Shown here: in pieces, positions 1 to 5,869 of the stretch
Numbering within the stretch: position 1 is the stretch's first letter
Layout: every line of letters starts with the position of its first letter
Program-made: the position numbers and the translations under genes
Notes under the pieces: generated by a model
What the model was told of the DNA's origin: nothing
The model's input: the letters and a program-made list of their open reading frames with translations, nothing else
The model's database searches: none
Assembly: GCA_013152845.1 (NCBI GenBank)
Contig: JAADFM010000028.1
Coordinates: 1-13,430, forward strand
DNA length: 13,430 nucleotides
From: Methanobacteriota archaeon
Lineage (GTDB): Archaea > Hydrothermarchaeota > Hydrothermarchaeia > Hydrothermarchaeales > JAADFM01
Direction: 5' to 3'

Positions 1-991
1 GAACCTCGATATAGGCGTCCAGATAGGGGGCACGCCCCAGGGCGAGTTCAGGTACGGTGCCATGCTGTGGAAGAAGACGCGCCCCCTGGAGGTCCTCATG
101 GAACACGACGGCACCAAGGCCGGTCTTGACCTCCTGGCCAACGGCCAGGCCCTTGTGGAGGGCTTCGTCTTTATGGGGGTGGGGGTCAACAACGTGGACA
201 AGACCGTAGCCCAGGACCGCCTCGAGGGCATGGTGGGCCAGGGAAACGGTGCGGTAGGGATTACCGGTTATGTGAGCGACACGAGCCGGACACTGACCCT
301 TTCCACCTCGGGCCTGGGGACCGGGGAGTATTACCTCTATACAGCGGTCTGGCAGAACGTGAGCACGAAGATAATCGCCTTCAACCAGACCACCGTCAAC
401 ATAACGGCACCCCCACCCCCTCCGCCTACCCCCGAGTCCAGCGGGGGTGGGGGAGGCAGACCCCCGCCACCGGGCGTCCTCTACAGATATATAAACGTCG
501 AGTCCGAGGGGACCGAGGGTACGGAGGTCGTCTTCGAGGTTTCCAGGTCATGGCTTGAGGAACACGACGTGAACCCGGCTACCGTGAACCTCTACAAATA
601 CGCCCAGAGGTGGATTCGGATGGAGCCCGAGGTGGTGGCAGAGGACGAGGACTTCGTCTATTATTCCAGGACGGTCCTGGGCTCCGGCCGCCTTGCCATC
701 ACCGGGGTGGCAGGCTCCGGCTACACCCCGCCGCAGGCCCCGGAGCTCGTTGCCGCCGCCCCCTCGGAGGTGGAAAAACCCGCCCCGGCCCCGCCCATAA
801 CCGTCCAGGCACCCAAGACCACCGCACTGCCTGTTACGGCCCTTCCCAGGGAGACAGCGCCGCCGCCGGGAGGCCCGCCTATCCCGGGCTATGTCATCTT
901 CTTGCTGGCCCTGATAGTAATCGCGGCAGCGGCGGCCCTTGCCTACCTGTTGAGAAGGAGGGGAAGCCGCCCGCCACCGAAGGCCCCTTAG
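1..991 (+). CDS. Surface/secreted protein with PGF-pre-PGF-like domain and C-terminal membrane anchor (5' partial)
   Basis: The reading frame is open to the left edge (first whole codon at nt 2), so the ATG at 62 is internal and the true start lies outside. The visible part has an extracellular-looking segment with three N-glycosylation sequons (NVS, NQT, NIT, nt 356-406), then a Pro/Gly-rich linker (about nt 407-475). Next comes a domain at about nt 482-705 with the pattern of archaeal PGF-pre-PGF domains (YRYINVES..., VVFEVSRSWLEEHDV, VNLYKYAQRW). A second Pro/Ala-rich spacer leads to one hydrophobic helix (about nt 884-955, starting IPGYVIFLLALIV) ended by LLRRR and a short basic tail. The family is known for exported archaeal surface proteins; the specific role is unknown. 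The PGY before the helix recalls the PGF-CTERM signal cut by archaeosortase, but the tail is longer than usual, so a plain transmembrane anchor is equally possible. Confidence 0.75.
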   Translation, partial: NLDIGVQIGGTPQGEFRYGAMLWKKTRPLEVLMEHDGTKAGLDLLANGQALVEGFVFMGVGVNNVDKTVAQDRLEGMVGQGNGAVGITGYVSDTSRTLTLSTSGLGTGEYYLYTAVWQNVSTKIIAFNQTTVNITAPPPPPPTPESSGGGGGRPPPPGVLYRYINVESEGTEGTEVVFEVSRSWLEEHDVNPATVNLYKYAQRWIRMEPEVVAEDEDFVYYSRTVLGSGRLAITGVAGSGYTPPQAPELVAAAPSEVEKPAPAPPITVQAPKTTALPVTALPRETAPPPGGPPIPGYVIFLLALIVIAAAAALAYLLRRRGSRPPPKAP

Positions 992-1002
992 TCGGGAGGT
1001 CT

Positions 1003-1017
1003 TTTTGAGTCTCAAAA
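1003..1017. promoter_or_regulatory. Perfect 15-bp palindrome, possible operator
   Basis: TTTTGAG, a central T, then CTCAAAA. It lies 12 nt after the stop of the surface protein and directly before a TATA-like box (1023-1030). A one-base loop makes a stable RNA hairpin unlikely, so a protein-binding site is more likely than a terminator. The function is inferred from symmetry and position only. Confidence 0.3.
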
Positions 1018-1020
1018 TAG

Positions 1021-1031
1021 TATTTATATAA
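1021..1031 (+). promoter_or_regulatory. TATA-like promoter of the 1154 gene
   Basis: The sequence TATTTATATAA sits at the point where composition turns A+T-rich. A start site about 25 nt downstream (near 1053) would give a leader of roughly 75-100 nt. That is unlike the leaderless layout of most other genes in this window and fits the strong ribosome binding sites seen here. Confidence 0.45.
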
Positions 1032-1128
1032 TGTTTAAGATGTTAAATGTATGTATGTGTGTATGTTCGGCTATGTAAACCATTCCAAACGAATAGGAAG
1101 AATCTCCATAGGAGGGAAAACACAAAAG

Positions 1129-1161
1129 ATGGAAAAAATTAGGAGGTTAAAAGATGTATAA
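1129..1161 (+). CDS. Possible 10-codon leader peptide
   Basis: ATG at 1129 opens a short frame, MEKIRRLKDV, ending at TAA 1159-1161. It overlaps the start codon of the next gene (1154). A purine-rich site AGGAGGG (1110-1116) lies upstream with a rather long gap of 12 nt. The Shine-Dalgarno site of the next gene lies inside this frame, so translation of the peptide would pass over it and could couple the two. It may also be chance; only the layout supports it. Confidence 0.25.
   Translation: MEKIRRLKDV
1142..1147 (+). promoter_or_regulatory. Strong Shine-Dalgarno site for the 1154 gene
   Basis: GGAGGT lies six bases before ATG 1154, an ideal spacing, and fixes that start. Most G+C-rich genes in the window lack such a site and look leaderless, so this gene uses a different initiation style from its surroundings. 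Confidence 0.7.
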
Positions 1162-1744
1162 GGTTGTTTTTACGAAAGAAGGAATGGAAGTTAAAAAAGA
1201 AATAAAAAAAACCCTTAGTGAAGGCGTAGAGTGGCTGTCAATTGAACGGTTTGGGTGGGATAATTTGCCGAGGAAGGATATCGAAATTAAGGTTATAGGT
1301 ATTGAATACGAACTATCAAGTAATGGTCAAAAAAACATTTCTAAGCTTGAATTGACAGCAGAGTATATTAGAAAAGTTAAAGGCGAATCACAGATTAAAA
1401 ACACAAATGATGACTTTTGGACAGAAATAGAAGAGAAATTAAAGATAAAAAACAAAAATGGAGAAATTTTACTTAATTATGAAAAAACCGCTGTAGAGAA
1501 TTTAGTGGACTTTGTCAAATATCTATTTGAACACAACTATATCTCTAAAGAAGATCTCCCGGTTCCAAGTGGACACAAAAGATACCTTCTAAACATTCAA
1601 CCCATCCATAAGAATGATGCCAATAAGATGAAAAATCCTAAGAAGATTGATGATGGGGTTTGGCTGGAAGCTAATTATGATCCACCAAATATAAAAAAGA
1701 TTATAAAAAAGTTGGGAAAACAGTTTGGAGAGAAAACTTTATAG
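1154..1744 (+). CDS. Hypothetical protein, A+T-rich island gene
   Basis: A soluble protein of 196 residues with no signal peptide or membrane helix. I do not recognise the family. It is rich in Lys, Asn, Ile and Glu and uses A/T-ending codons, in sharp contrast to the G/C-ending codons of the flanking genes, so recent horizontal transfer is likely. The N-terminal 20 residues (MYKVVFTKEGMEVKK) look like a strand and helix; a charged central region (about residues 60-110) is followed by a more conserved-looking C-terminal block with the motif PSGHKRYLLNIQPIH (about 138-152) and GVWLEANYDPPN (about 168-179). The start is set by GGAGGT six bases upstream. It stands alone, with no same-strand partner downstream; the next gene (1978-3222) points toward it. 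Confidence 0.8.
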   Translation: MYKVVFTKEGMEVKKEIKKTLSEGVEWLSIERFGWDNLPRKDIEIKVIGIEYELSSNGQKNISKLELTAEYIRKVKGESQIKNTNDDFWTEIEEKLKIKNKNGEILLNYEKTAVENLVDFVKYLFEHNYISKEDLPVPSGHKRYLLNIQPIHKNDANKMKNPKKIDDGVWLEANYDPPNIKKIIKKLGKQFGEKTL

Positions 1745-1977
1745 CAACTCAAACTCATGCAATTTAGGTGAACCTCTACTACCTATAATGGATTTTCCCA
1801 GGTTAAGCCAGAAGCTCCTTGAGGCAGTGGTGCAGGGGGTTGTGGCGGGGTAGAAAATGCTGGGATATGCTAGAAATAGTACCATAAACTATAAATATCG
1901 TTAATTTTGCTATAATTTGGTAGAGATGGTAAGGCGGAGGAGGCCCTTGGCGTCCATTCCGTCTCCATCAATACCGT
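1745..1977. other. Intergenic stretch between convergent island genes
   Basis: No credible coding frame. The left half holds a G-rich patch (about 1806-1852) that starts with AGCCAGAAGCTCC and ends GGGGTAG. The right half (about 1861-1925) is A+T-rich with several TATA-like words (ATAAACTATAAATATCG, TATAATTTGG), which might be a remnant promoter, though no gene follows on the plus strand. I see no clear terminator hairpin. Confidence 0.5.
1806..1818 (+). repeat. Direct repeat copy A (AGCCAGAAGCTCC)
   Basis: Thirteen bases identical to 3306-3318, exactly 1500 bp apart, on either side of the 1978-3222 gene. The word CAGAAGCTCC followed by a G-rich arm and GGGGTAG recalls the right ends and guide-RNA region of archaeal IS200/IS605-type elements with TnpB. 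No transposase or TnpB frame is present, so at most this is a remnant. The identity is seen; the mobile-element reading is inference. Confidence 0.3.
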
Positions 1978-3222
1978 TCATGTCTTTTCTATAAAACTCT
2001 TAACTCTTTCTTTTGCTCTCTTAAGTCTCGTGGTGATCTTGTTCTTCTGGTTTTCGTCCAGGTTGGAAAGCTGGGCCTTCTCGTCGAGCATGTTTATGAA
2101 ATCGTAGAAGTCATCCTCATATTCCCTGAACCTGTGGGTCCTACCGTCCAAGTCGTTGGCGATGAGCTCATCCATTATGGAAACGTGCCTTGAGGATTCA
2201 ATCTTGCCGGTGATTATAGTATCTTCATCGGTTATCTTGCCGAACTTCTTTGTAAAGGTGCGGAAGCTGTTCTTCCCTGAATAATGGAGGTCGAAGGGCT
2301 CACATATCTTATAGTAGCCACTCTTTATATGCAGAATTGCAGGTAGGGAGAATTTGAGCTCTTTGGGTATATTACCTATGAATATGATTCGGTTGTGATA
2401 TTTCGGGTACCTTAAGGAGTTGAGGTAGTCGTTGTAGAACTCCTCTAGATTCACCCTGTAATCGGGCATGGAGACGAAATTGTGGGGAAAGGAACTCGCG
2501 TTCATGAGGGTGGCCAAGTTCCCGGATACCATGATGGGGGAGAAGTATTCGTCTCCGTTGCTCAACCCGAAGATGGGGGTCTTCGACATGCCGAATCTCG
2601 GGTTTCTGTTCTCCGACAGGAACTTGTGATACCAGAATGAAAAAGGGTTTCCCCCGTCTATGAAGGTAAAAACCCTGTAATCGGTAAAAGTCGGATTTCT
2701 GAGGATCTTGGACCTACTGGCGAGGCTTGGGAAGATTCTCCTGTAGGCATAGGATTTTATGAACCATTCCAAAAACAGGACAGGTTTTTCGAAGTTCTTG
2801 CTATGGTTCAGAAGGCGGTATATCGGTTTGAGGGTTTCATTATCGTCATCTTCCAATGCCTTTATGAAGCCAGCTCTATTATCGAACATCAGTTCTATGA
2901 GCTTGCCCCGATGCTGGAACGCAGTCTCGAATTCTTTCAGCAGAATGAACTTCATGAGCTCGGTTTGTTCCTCCACGGAAAACCGGTAATAGTCAACTTG
3001 GATGGATGGGTCCTGCAGTATCTGTCTGACGAAACGGGTTTTTTGCTTTTCAGGCCGTCCAATCAGGTCCCGCTTGTTTACAATCAGATCGCCAAAATGA
3101 AGGATATTGTAGATGTAGGGTTTCAGGAAGTTGTCCCTGTCCATCCCTGTACGCACGAAGAAGATGTCCGAACCCACCTGCCCGGTTTCATCGAACCCAT
3201 TGTACTCTATTTCACGGGGCAT
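1978..3222 (-). CDS. Hypothetical protein, possibly divergent DUF3800/RNase H-fold
   Basis: A 414-residue soluble protein I cannot place with certainty. It opens with GFDETGQVGSDIFFVRTGM (residues 9-27), a strand, acidic pair, glycine-rich turn and second strand resembling the FxDESG start of DUF3800 proteins, which have an RNase H-like fold. Two later acidic spots fit loosely: VFTFIDGGNPFSFWY (184-198) and NGDEYFSPIMVSGNLATLM (222-240). The second half (about 255-365) contains a further alpha/beta region ending SSRHVSIMDELIAND, and the tail (about 366-414) is helical and charged. The start ATG at 3222 lies about 27 nt from a TATA box at 3246-3252 with no ribosome site, as expected for a leaderless transcript. 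Base composition is lower in G+C than the core genes, and flanking repeats suggest an island gene. DUF3800-like proteins often occur with mobile or defence loci, but no partner is visible here. Confidence 0.8.
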   Translation of the reverse strand: MPREIEYNGFDETGQVGSDIFFVRTGMDRDNFLKPYIYNILHFGDLIVNKRDLIGRPEKQKTRFVRQILQDPSIQVDYYRFSVEEQTELMKFILLKEFETAFQHRGKLIELMFDNRAGFIKALEDDDNETLKPIYRLLNHSKNFEKPVLFLEWFIKSYAYRRIFPSLASRSKILRNPTFTDYRVFTFIDGGNPFSFWYHKFLSENRNPRFGMSKTPIFGLSNGDEYFSPIMVSGNLATLMNASSFPHNFVSMPDYRVNLEEFYNDYLNSLRYPKYHNRIIFIGNIPKELKFSLPAILHIKSGYYKICEPFDLHYSGKNSFRTFTKKFGKITDEDTIITGKIESSRHVSIMDELIANDLDGRTHRFREYEDDFYDFINMLDEKAQLSNLDENQKNKITTRLKRAKERVKSFIEKT

Positions 3223-3245
3223 AAATACGGATATTTTCCTTTTCC

Positions 3246-3252
3246 TATATAT
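3246..3252 (-). promoter_or_regulatory. TATA box of the 1978-3222 gene
   Basis: TATATAT (read on either strand) centred about 27 nt before the ATG at 3222, which would place the transcription start on or next to the start codon. Confidence 0.55.
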
Positions 3253-3304
3253 CCCTATTTACTTCGCTGGGCTCTCAATGAACAGAAGCGAATCCCTACG
3301 GCAA

Positions 3305-3347
3305 CAGCCAGAAGCTCCCCACGTCTTGGTGTGGTGTGTCTTGGCTG
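3305..3347 (+). repeat. Hairpin containing direct repeat copy B
   Basis: Outer arms CAGCCA (3305-3310) and TGGCTG (3342-3347) pair perfectly. An inner stem CCCCAC (3317-3322) with GTGTGG (3329-3334) pairs in five of six positions. The left side includes the 13-nt motif AGCCAGAAGCTCC (3306-3318) shared with 1806-1818. The GAAGCTCC-plus-hairpin layout resembles the right end of IS605-type elements, but no transposase is nearby. It might equally be a small structured RNA or the upstream region of the tRNA locus. Confidence 0.35.
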
Positions 3348-3410
3348 AGTGAAGGAACTTTTCCCGCGCCCTCGCCAAATGCAGATTAACTATTGAATAA
3401 ATAGAAAAAG

Positions 3411-3459
3411 TGGGGCCGGAGCCCCGAACCTGGTCTAAAACCAGGTAAGACCGTTTCCT
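3411..3459 (+). pseudogene. Truncated tRNA-like copy
   Basis: Aligns with the 5' two thirds of the tRNA at 3499-3588 at a constant offset of 97 nt: CCTGG stem (3429-3433), seven-base loop TCTAAAA (3434-3440), CCAGG stem (3441-3445), then TAAGACCGTTTCCT, which matches 13 of 14 bases of the other copy. The D-arm is shortened and has lost the conserved GG, and the 5' side instead folds as GGGGC-CGGA-GCCCC. The T-arm and the 3' acceptor strand are absent. Its loop would read TAA with C at position 33. A decayed tandem duplicate is the simplest view; a separate small RNA with its own A+T-rich upstream box (about 3393-3403) is an alternative. Confidence 0.5.
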
Positions 3460-3498
3460 ACTATATGATAGGATATTGTAGCATAAAAAACTTATCAT

Positions 3499-3588
3499 GC
3501 CGGGGTGTCGGAGCTCGGTAACGAGCCTGGCCGTGGACCAGGTAGGACCGTTTCCTGGTCAACAGGGGTTCAAATCCCCTCCCCGGCG
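3499..3588 (+). tRNA. Type II tRNA (Ser-like body) with anomalous anticodon loop
   Basis: A full cloverleaf of 90 nt. The acceptor GCCGGGG (3499-3505) pairs perfectly with CCCCGGC (3581-3587) and is followed by G73 with no encoded CCA. The D-arm has three pairs, TCG/CGA (3508-3510, 3522-3524), with the G13-A22 mismatch usual in Leu and Ser tRNAs and the conserved GG. The anticodon stem is CCTGG/CCAGG (3526-3530, 3538-3542). The long variable arm (3543-3563) has a GACC/GGTC stem, and the T-arm is AGGGG TTCAAAT CCCCT (3564-3580). Long arm plus G73 points to serine identity. The loop CCGTGGA, however, reads GTG (His) and has C instead of U at position 33. A GGA (Ser) reading would need a shifted loop that breaks the stem. 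It may be a pseudogene, an unusual tRNA or affected by a sequence error. Confidence 0.6.
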
Positions 3589-3617
3589 AAACGGTCACTA
3601 TCCCTGAACATCCTTTA

Positions 3618-4727
3618 TCAGAGAAAGTCCTTGAGCCTCTTTATGGCCCCCAGCCTCTCCCTCTTCTCCAGCTTCGCCCCCTCCACCGCATCCTTCAAGA
3701 CCTGAATCGAATGGTCGTAGGTCTCGCGGTCCACCGGATAGGGGAACCCGTCCTTTCCGCCGTGGGTGAAGGAGTACTTCACCGGGTCGCGCCAGCTGGG
3801 GGGCGCACCGAAGACCAGTTCGGAAATCAGGGCCAGTGCCCGGACCTTCTTGGGCCCCATGCCCTTTAAGGCCACCAGCTCCTCGTAGGAGGAGGGCTGG
3901 ATCTCGTAGGCCCGCTCCAGGACCTCCCAGCCCTGTCTGGTGATGTCCGCCTCCAGCACCGGGTGGTGGGCGGGTAGGCCGAAGTCCCTCTCCTGTGAGG
4001 CTGCGAAATCCTCCAGGGAGCGCTGGGCCGACGGTCTGAAATACCTCCTCAGGTGGGAGGGCCCGTCCTTTACCAGGTCCAGGCTCGCCTTCCTGGCCTC
4101 CCTGCTCTCCCGGGCGGTCATGTCCAGGGTCCTTTTCCCGACCTCATCGCAGGCGATGCCGGTGTGGGGCTCGGTGACGAAATCACCGGCCAGGGAACCG
4201 CAGTGCCAGTGGTAGCGCCTGGCCTGGTCCCTGCCCATGCCCTGCTGGACCACGGCCCACTGCCCATCTTCGGTGAAGAGGAAGGAGTGGTGGTAGAGCT
4301 GGTAGCCGTCCTGGATGCAGGAGCTGTCCACCTTGGCGGTGATGCGGGAGGTGTACCTCAGCCGCTCCTGTTTTTTCGTGGAGAGGGAGAAGACGTCCCC
4401 GTATTCCCCTATCTCATCCAGAGTGCGCCGGGAGGCCCTGCCCTTTCCCCCTGCCACGGCGATGCCGTGCTCCTCGGGGTCCAGGGCCGTCTTCAGGGCA
4501 CCGCAGGCCGTTGTCGTTGTACCAGAGGAGTGCCAGTCAAAGCCCAGGACGCAGGAGAAGGCCTGGAACCAGTAGGGGTCCGAGACCCGCCTCAGGAGCT
4601 CCTCCCGCCCGTACTCGTAAATCAGGGCCTCGGTGACGGCCCCGGCGAGGCGCACCATGCGCTGGAAGAGCCACCTGGGGGCCCTGCCGCCGTGGAGGGG
4701 CAGGTCCACGGTGCCTGAGCGCTTCAT
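3618..4727 (-). CDS. DUF763 family protein
   Basis: A 369-residue protein starting MKRSGTVDLPLHGGRAP, the typical opening of DUF763. I chose ATG 4727 rather than the longer frame to 4802 because of this family start and a TTTAA box (4749-4753) about 24 nt upstream. Recognisable blocks are FDWHSSGTTT (63-72) and HGIAVAGGKG (87-96), a stretch with DSSCIQDGYQLYHHSF (about 134-149), the His-rich YHWHCGSLAGDF (about 172-183), and a helix-hairpin-helix LVALKGMGPKKVRALA (284-299) of the kind that binds DNA backbone. The family is widespread in archaea and uncharacterised; a nucleic-acid role is inferred from the helix-hairpin-helix. The gene ends 30 nt beyond the tRNA and is divergent from the phosphotransferase gene. 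Confidence 0.85.
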   Translation of the reverse strand: MKRSGTVDLPLHGGRAPRWLFQRMVRLAGAVTEALIYEYGREELLRRVSDPYWFQAFSCVLGFDWHSSGTTTTACGALKTALDPEEHGIAVAGGKGRASRRTLDEIGEYGDVFSLSTKKQERLRYTSRITAKVDSSCIQDGYQLYHHSFLFTEDGQWAVVQQGMGRDQARRYHWHCGSLAGDFVTEPHTGIACDEVGKRTLDMTARESREARKASLDLVKDGPSHLRRYFRPSAQRSLEDFAASQERDFGLPAHHPVLEADITRQGWEVLERAYEIQPSSYEELVALKGMGPKKVRALALISELVFGAPPSWRDPVKYSFTHGGKDGFPYPVDRETYDHSIQVLKDAVEGAKLEKRERLGAIKRLKDFL

Positions 4728-4748
4728 GTTATATGCTCGGTACCAACC

Positions 4749-4790
4749 TTTAAGGGTTTTTTGCAAGGGCGGGGGAAAAATGATTTTATA
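4749..4790. promoter_or_regulatory. Divergent leaderless promoters for the DUF763 and APH-like genes
   Basis: The minus-strand gene has TTTAA (4749-4753), 24 nt from its ATG at 4727. The plus-strand gene has TTTTATA (4784-4790), 24 nt from its ATG at 4811. Neither start has a Shine-Dalgarno site. The matching distances support both start choices. Confidence 0.5.
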
Positions 4791-4810
4791 GCTTGAACCC
4801 AAGTAGACCC

Positions 4811-5869
4811 ATGGCAGTGAGCAATCCCCACGAAGGTCCCCTGGGCCACGAGGCCGCCGATGCCCTGCTGAGTCCTGACGCCTACGATGAACCCGTGGCC
4901 GACATCCGGGTCATCCAGACCCACATATCCTTCGTCTTCCTCACCGGGGATTACGCCTACAAGATAAAAAAGCCCGTGGACTTCGGCTTCCTGGACTACA
5001 CCACCCTGGACAAGCGCAGGTTCTACTGCCGTGAGGAACTCAGGGTCAACCGGCGCCTCTGCCCCGACATCTATCTGGGGGTCGTGCCCCTGAACCGCTC
5101 CGAGGACGGGAGCATAAAGGTAAACGGCCCGGGGGAGACCGTGGAGTACGCGGTCAAGATGGTCCAGCTGCCCCAGGAGGCCATCATGACCCGCCTCCTG
5201 GATGCCGGGGAGGTAACGGATGAGGACATGGTGGAGGTGGCCGGCATCCTGGCGGACTTCCATGCCCGGGCCGCAACCGGCGAGGGTGTGGACGAGTACG
5301 GGGGCTACCGCCAGATAAAGGCCAACTGGGTGGAGAACTTCGAGCAGACCCGGGCACTGCGGGGCGGGGTCCTGGACGCCGGTGCCTTCGACGCCCTTGA
5401 GGGGTACATCCTGGACTTCATGGAAGACAACCGGGCCCTCTTCCGGGAGAGGGTCGAGGCCGGGCGGGTCAGGGAATGCCACGGCGACTGCCACGGGGGC
5501 AACATCTTCATCATCAGGGAGGGGACCGGCAGGTACGGTCCCGGAATCTACATCTTCGACGCCATCGAGTTCAACCGTGCATTCTCCTGCTCGGACGTGG
5601 CATCCGAGGTGGCCTTCCTGGCCATGGACCTGGAGTTCAAGGGCCACCGGGGGCTGGCAGAGGTCTTTGTCAGGGAATACATCGAGAAAAGCGGCGACAC
5701 CGGACTCCCGGAGCTCCTGGACTTCTACAAGTGCTACCGGGCATATGTCCGCGCCAAGGTGATAGGGTTCAAGCTCTTCGACCCTGCCGTGGGTCCCGAA
5801 GAAAAAAAGGAGTCGCAGGAGCTGACCGGGAGGTACTTCCGGCAGGCCCTGGCCTATGCGGGACTATAG
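4811..5869 (+). CDS. Aminoglycoside phosphotransferase-like kinase (COG2187 type)
   Basis: A 352-residue protein of the APH/choline-kinase fold. Visible signatures are TGDYAYKIKKPVDFGFLDY (45-63), with the nucleotide-binding lysine region, the catalytic HGDCHGGN (224-231), and IFDAIEFN (248-255), with the metal-binding Asp250. The pattern ...SDVASEVAFLAMDLEF is characteristic of COG2187. The substrate is unknown and drug resistance should not be assumed. In many bacteria this domain is the N-terminal half of a single protein whose C-terminal half is a COG0645 P-loop kinase. Here that second half is the convergent gene just downstream, and the two share the palindrome CTATAG, which gives both stop codons. 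ATG 4811 is preferred over TTG 4793 because of a TATA-like box 24 nt upstream. Confidence 0.85.
   Translation: MAVSNPHEGPLGHEAADALLSPDAYDEPVADIRVIQTHISFVFLTGDYAYKIKKPVDFGFLDYTTLDKRRFYCREELRVNRRLCPDIYLGVVPLNRSEDGSIKVNGPGETVEYAVKMVQLPQEAIMTRLLDAGEVTDEDMVEVAGILADFHARAATGEGVDEYGGYRQIKANWVENFEQTRALRGGVLDAGAFDALEGYILDFMEDNRALFRERVEAGRVRECHGDCHGGNIFIIREGTGRYGPGIYIFDAIEFNRAFSCSDVASEVAFLAMDLEFKGHRGLAEVFVREYIEKSGDTGLPELLDFYKCYRAYVRAKVIGFKLFDPAVGPEEKKESQELTGRYFRQALAYAGL

Noticed and set aside
548..1015. Minus-strand and alternate-frame reading frames opposite the surface-protein gene
   Set aside because: They are low-complexity Arg/Gly/Pro translations, shadows of a G+C-rich real gene, with no family signature.
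1079..2772. Shared 12-mer AACCATTCCAAA at 1079-1090 and 2761-2772
   Set aside because: One copy is inside a coding region, there is no extension of similarity, and the A+T-rich composition makes chance likely.
3259..3498. A 79-codon frame on the minus strand across the hairpin and tRNA-like copy
   Set aside because: It covers structured non-coding sequence, has no ribosome site or motif, and its start abuts the tRNA.
3526..3560. A bulge-helix-bulge intron in the tRNA, using the GACCAGG/CCTGGTC pairing
   Set aside because: Removing it would leave a three-base variable loop and no proper anticodon arm, whereas the type II fold accounts for every base and shows the Leu/Ser-type D-arm.
4053..5647. 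Long antisense frames over the DUF763 and APH-like genes (221 and 307 residues)
   Set aside because: The opposite strands carry recognisable families with motifs and promoters; the antisense products are rich in Gly, Val, Pro and Leu without any motif.
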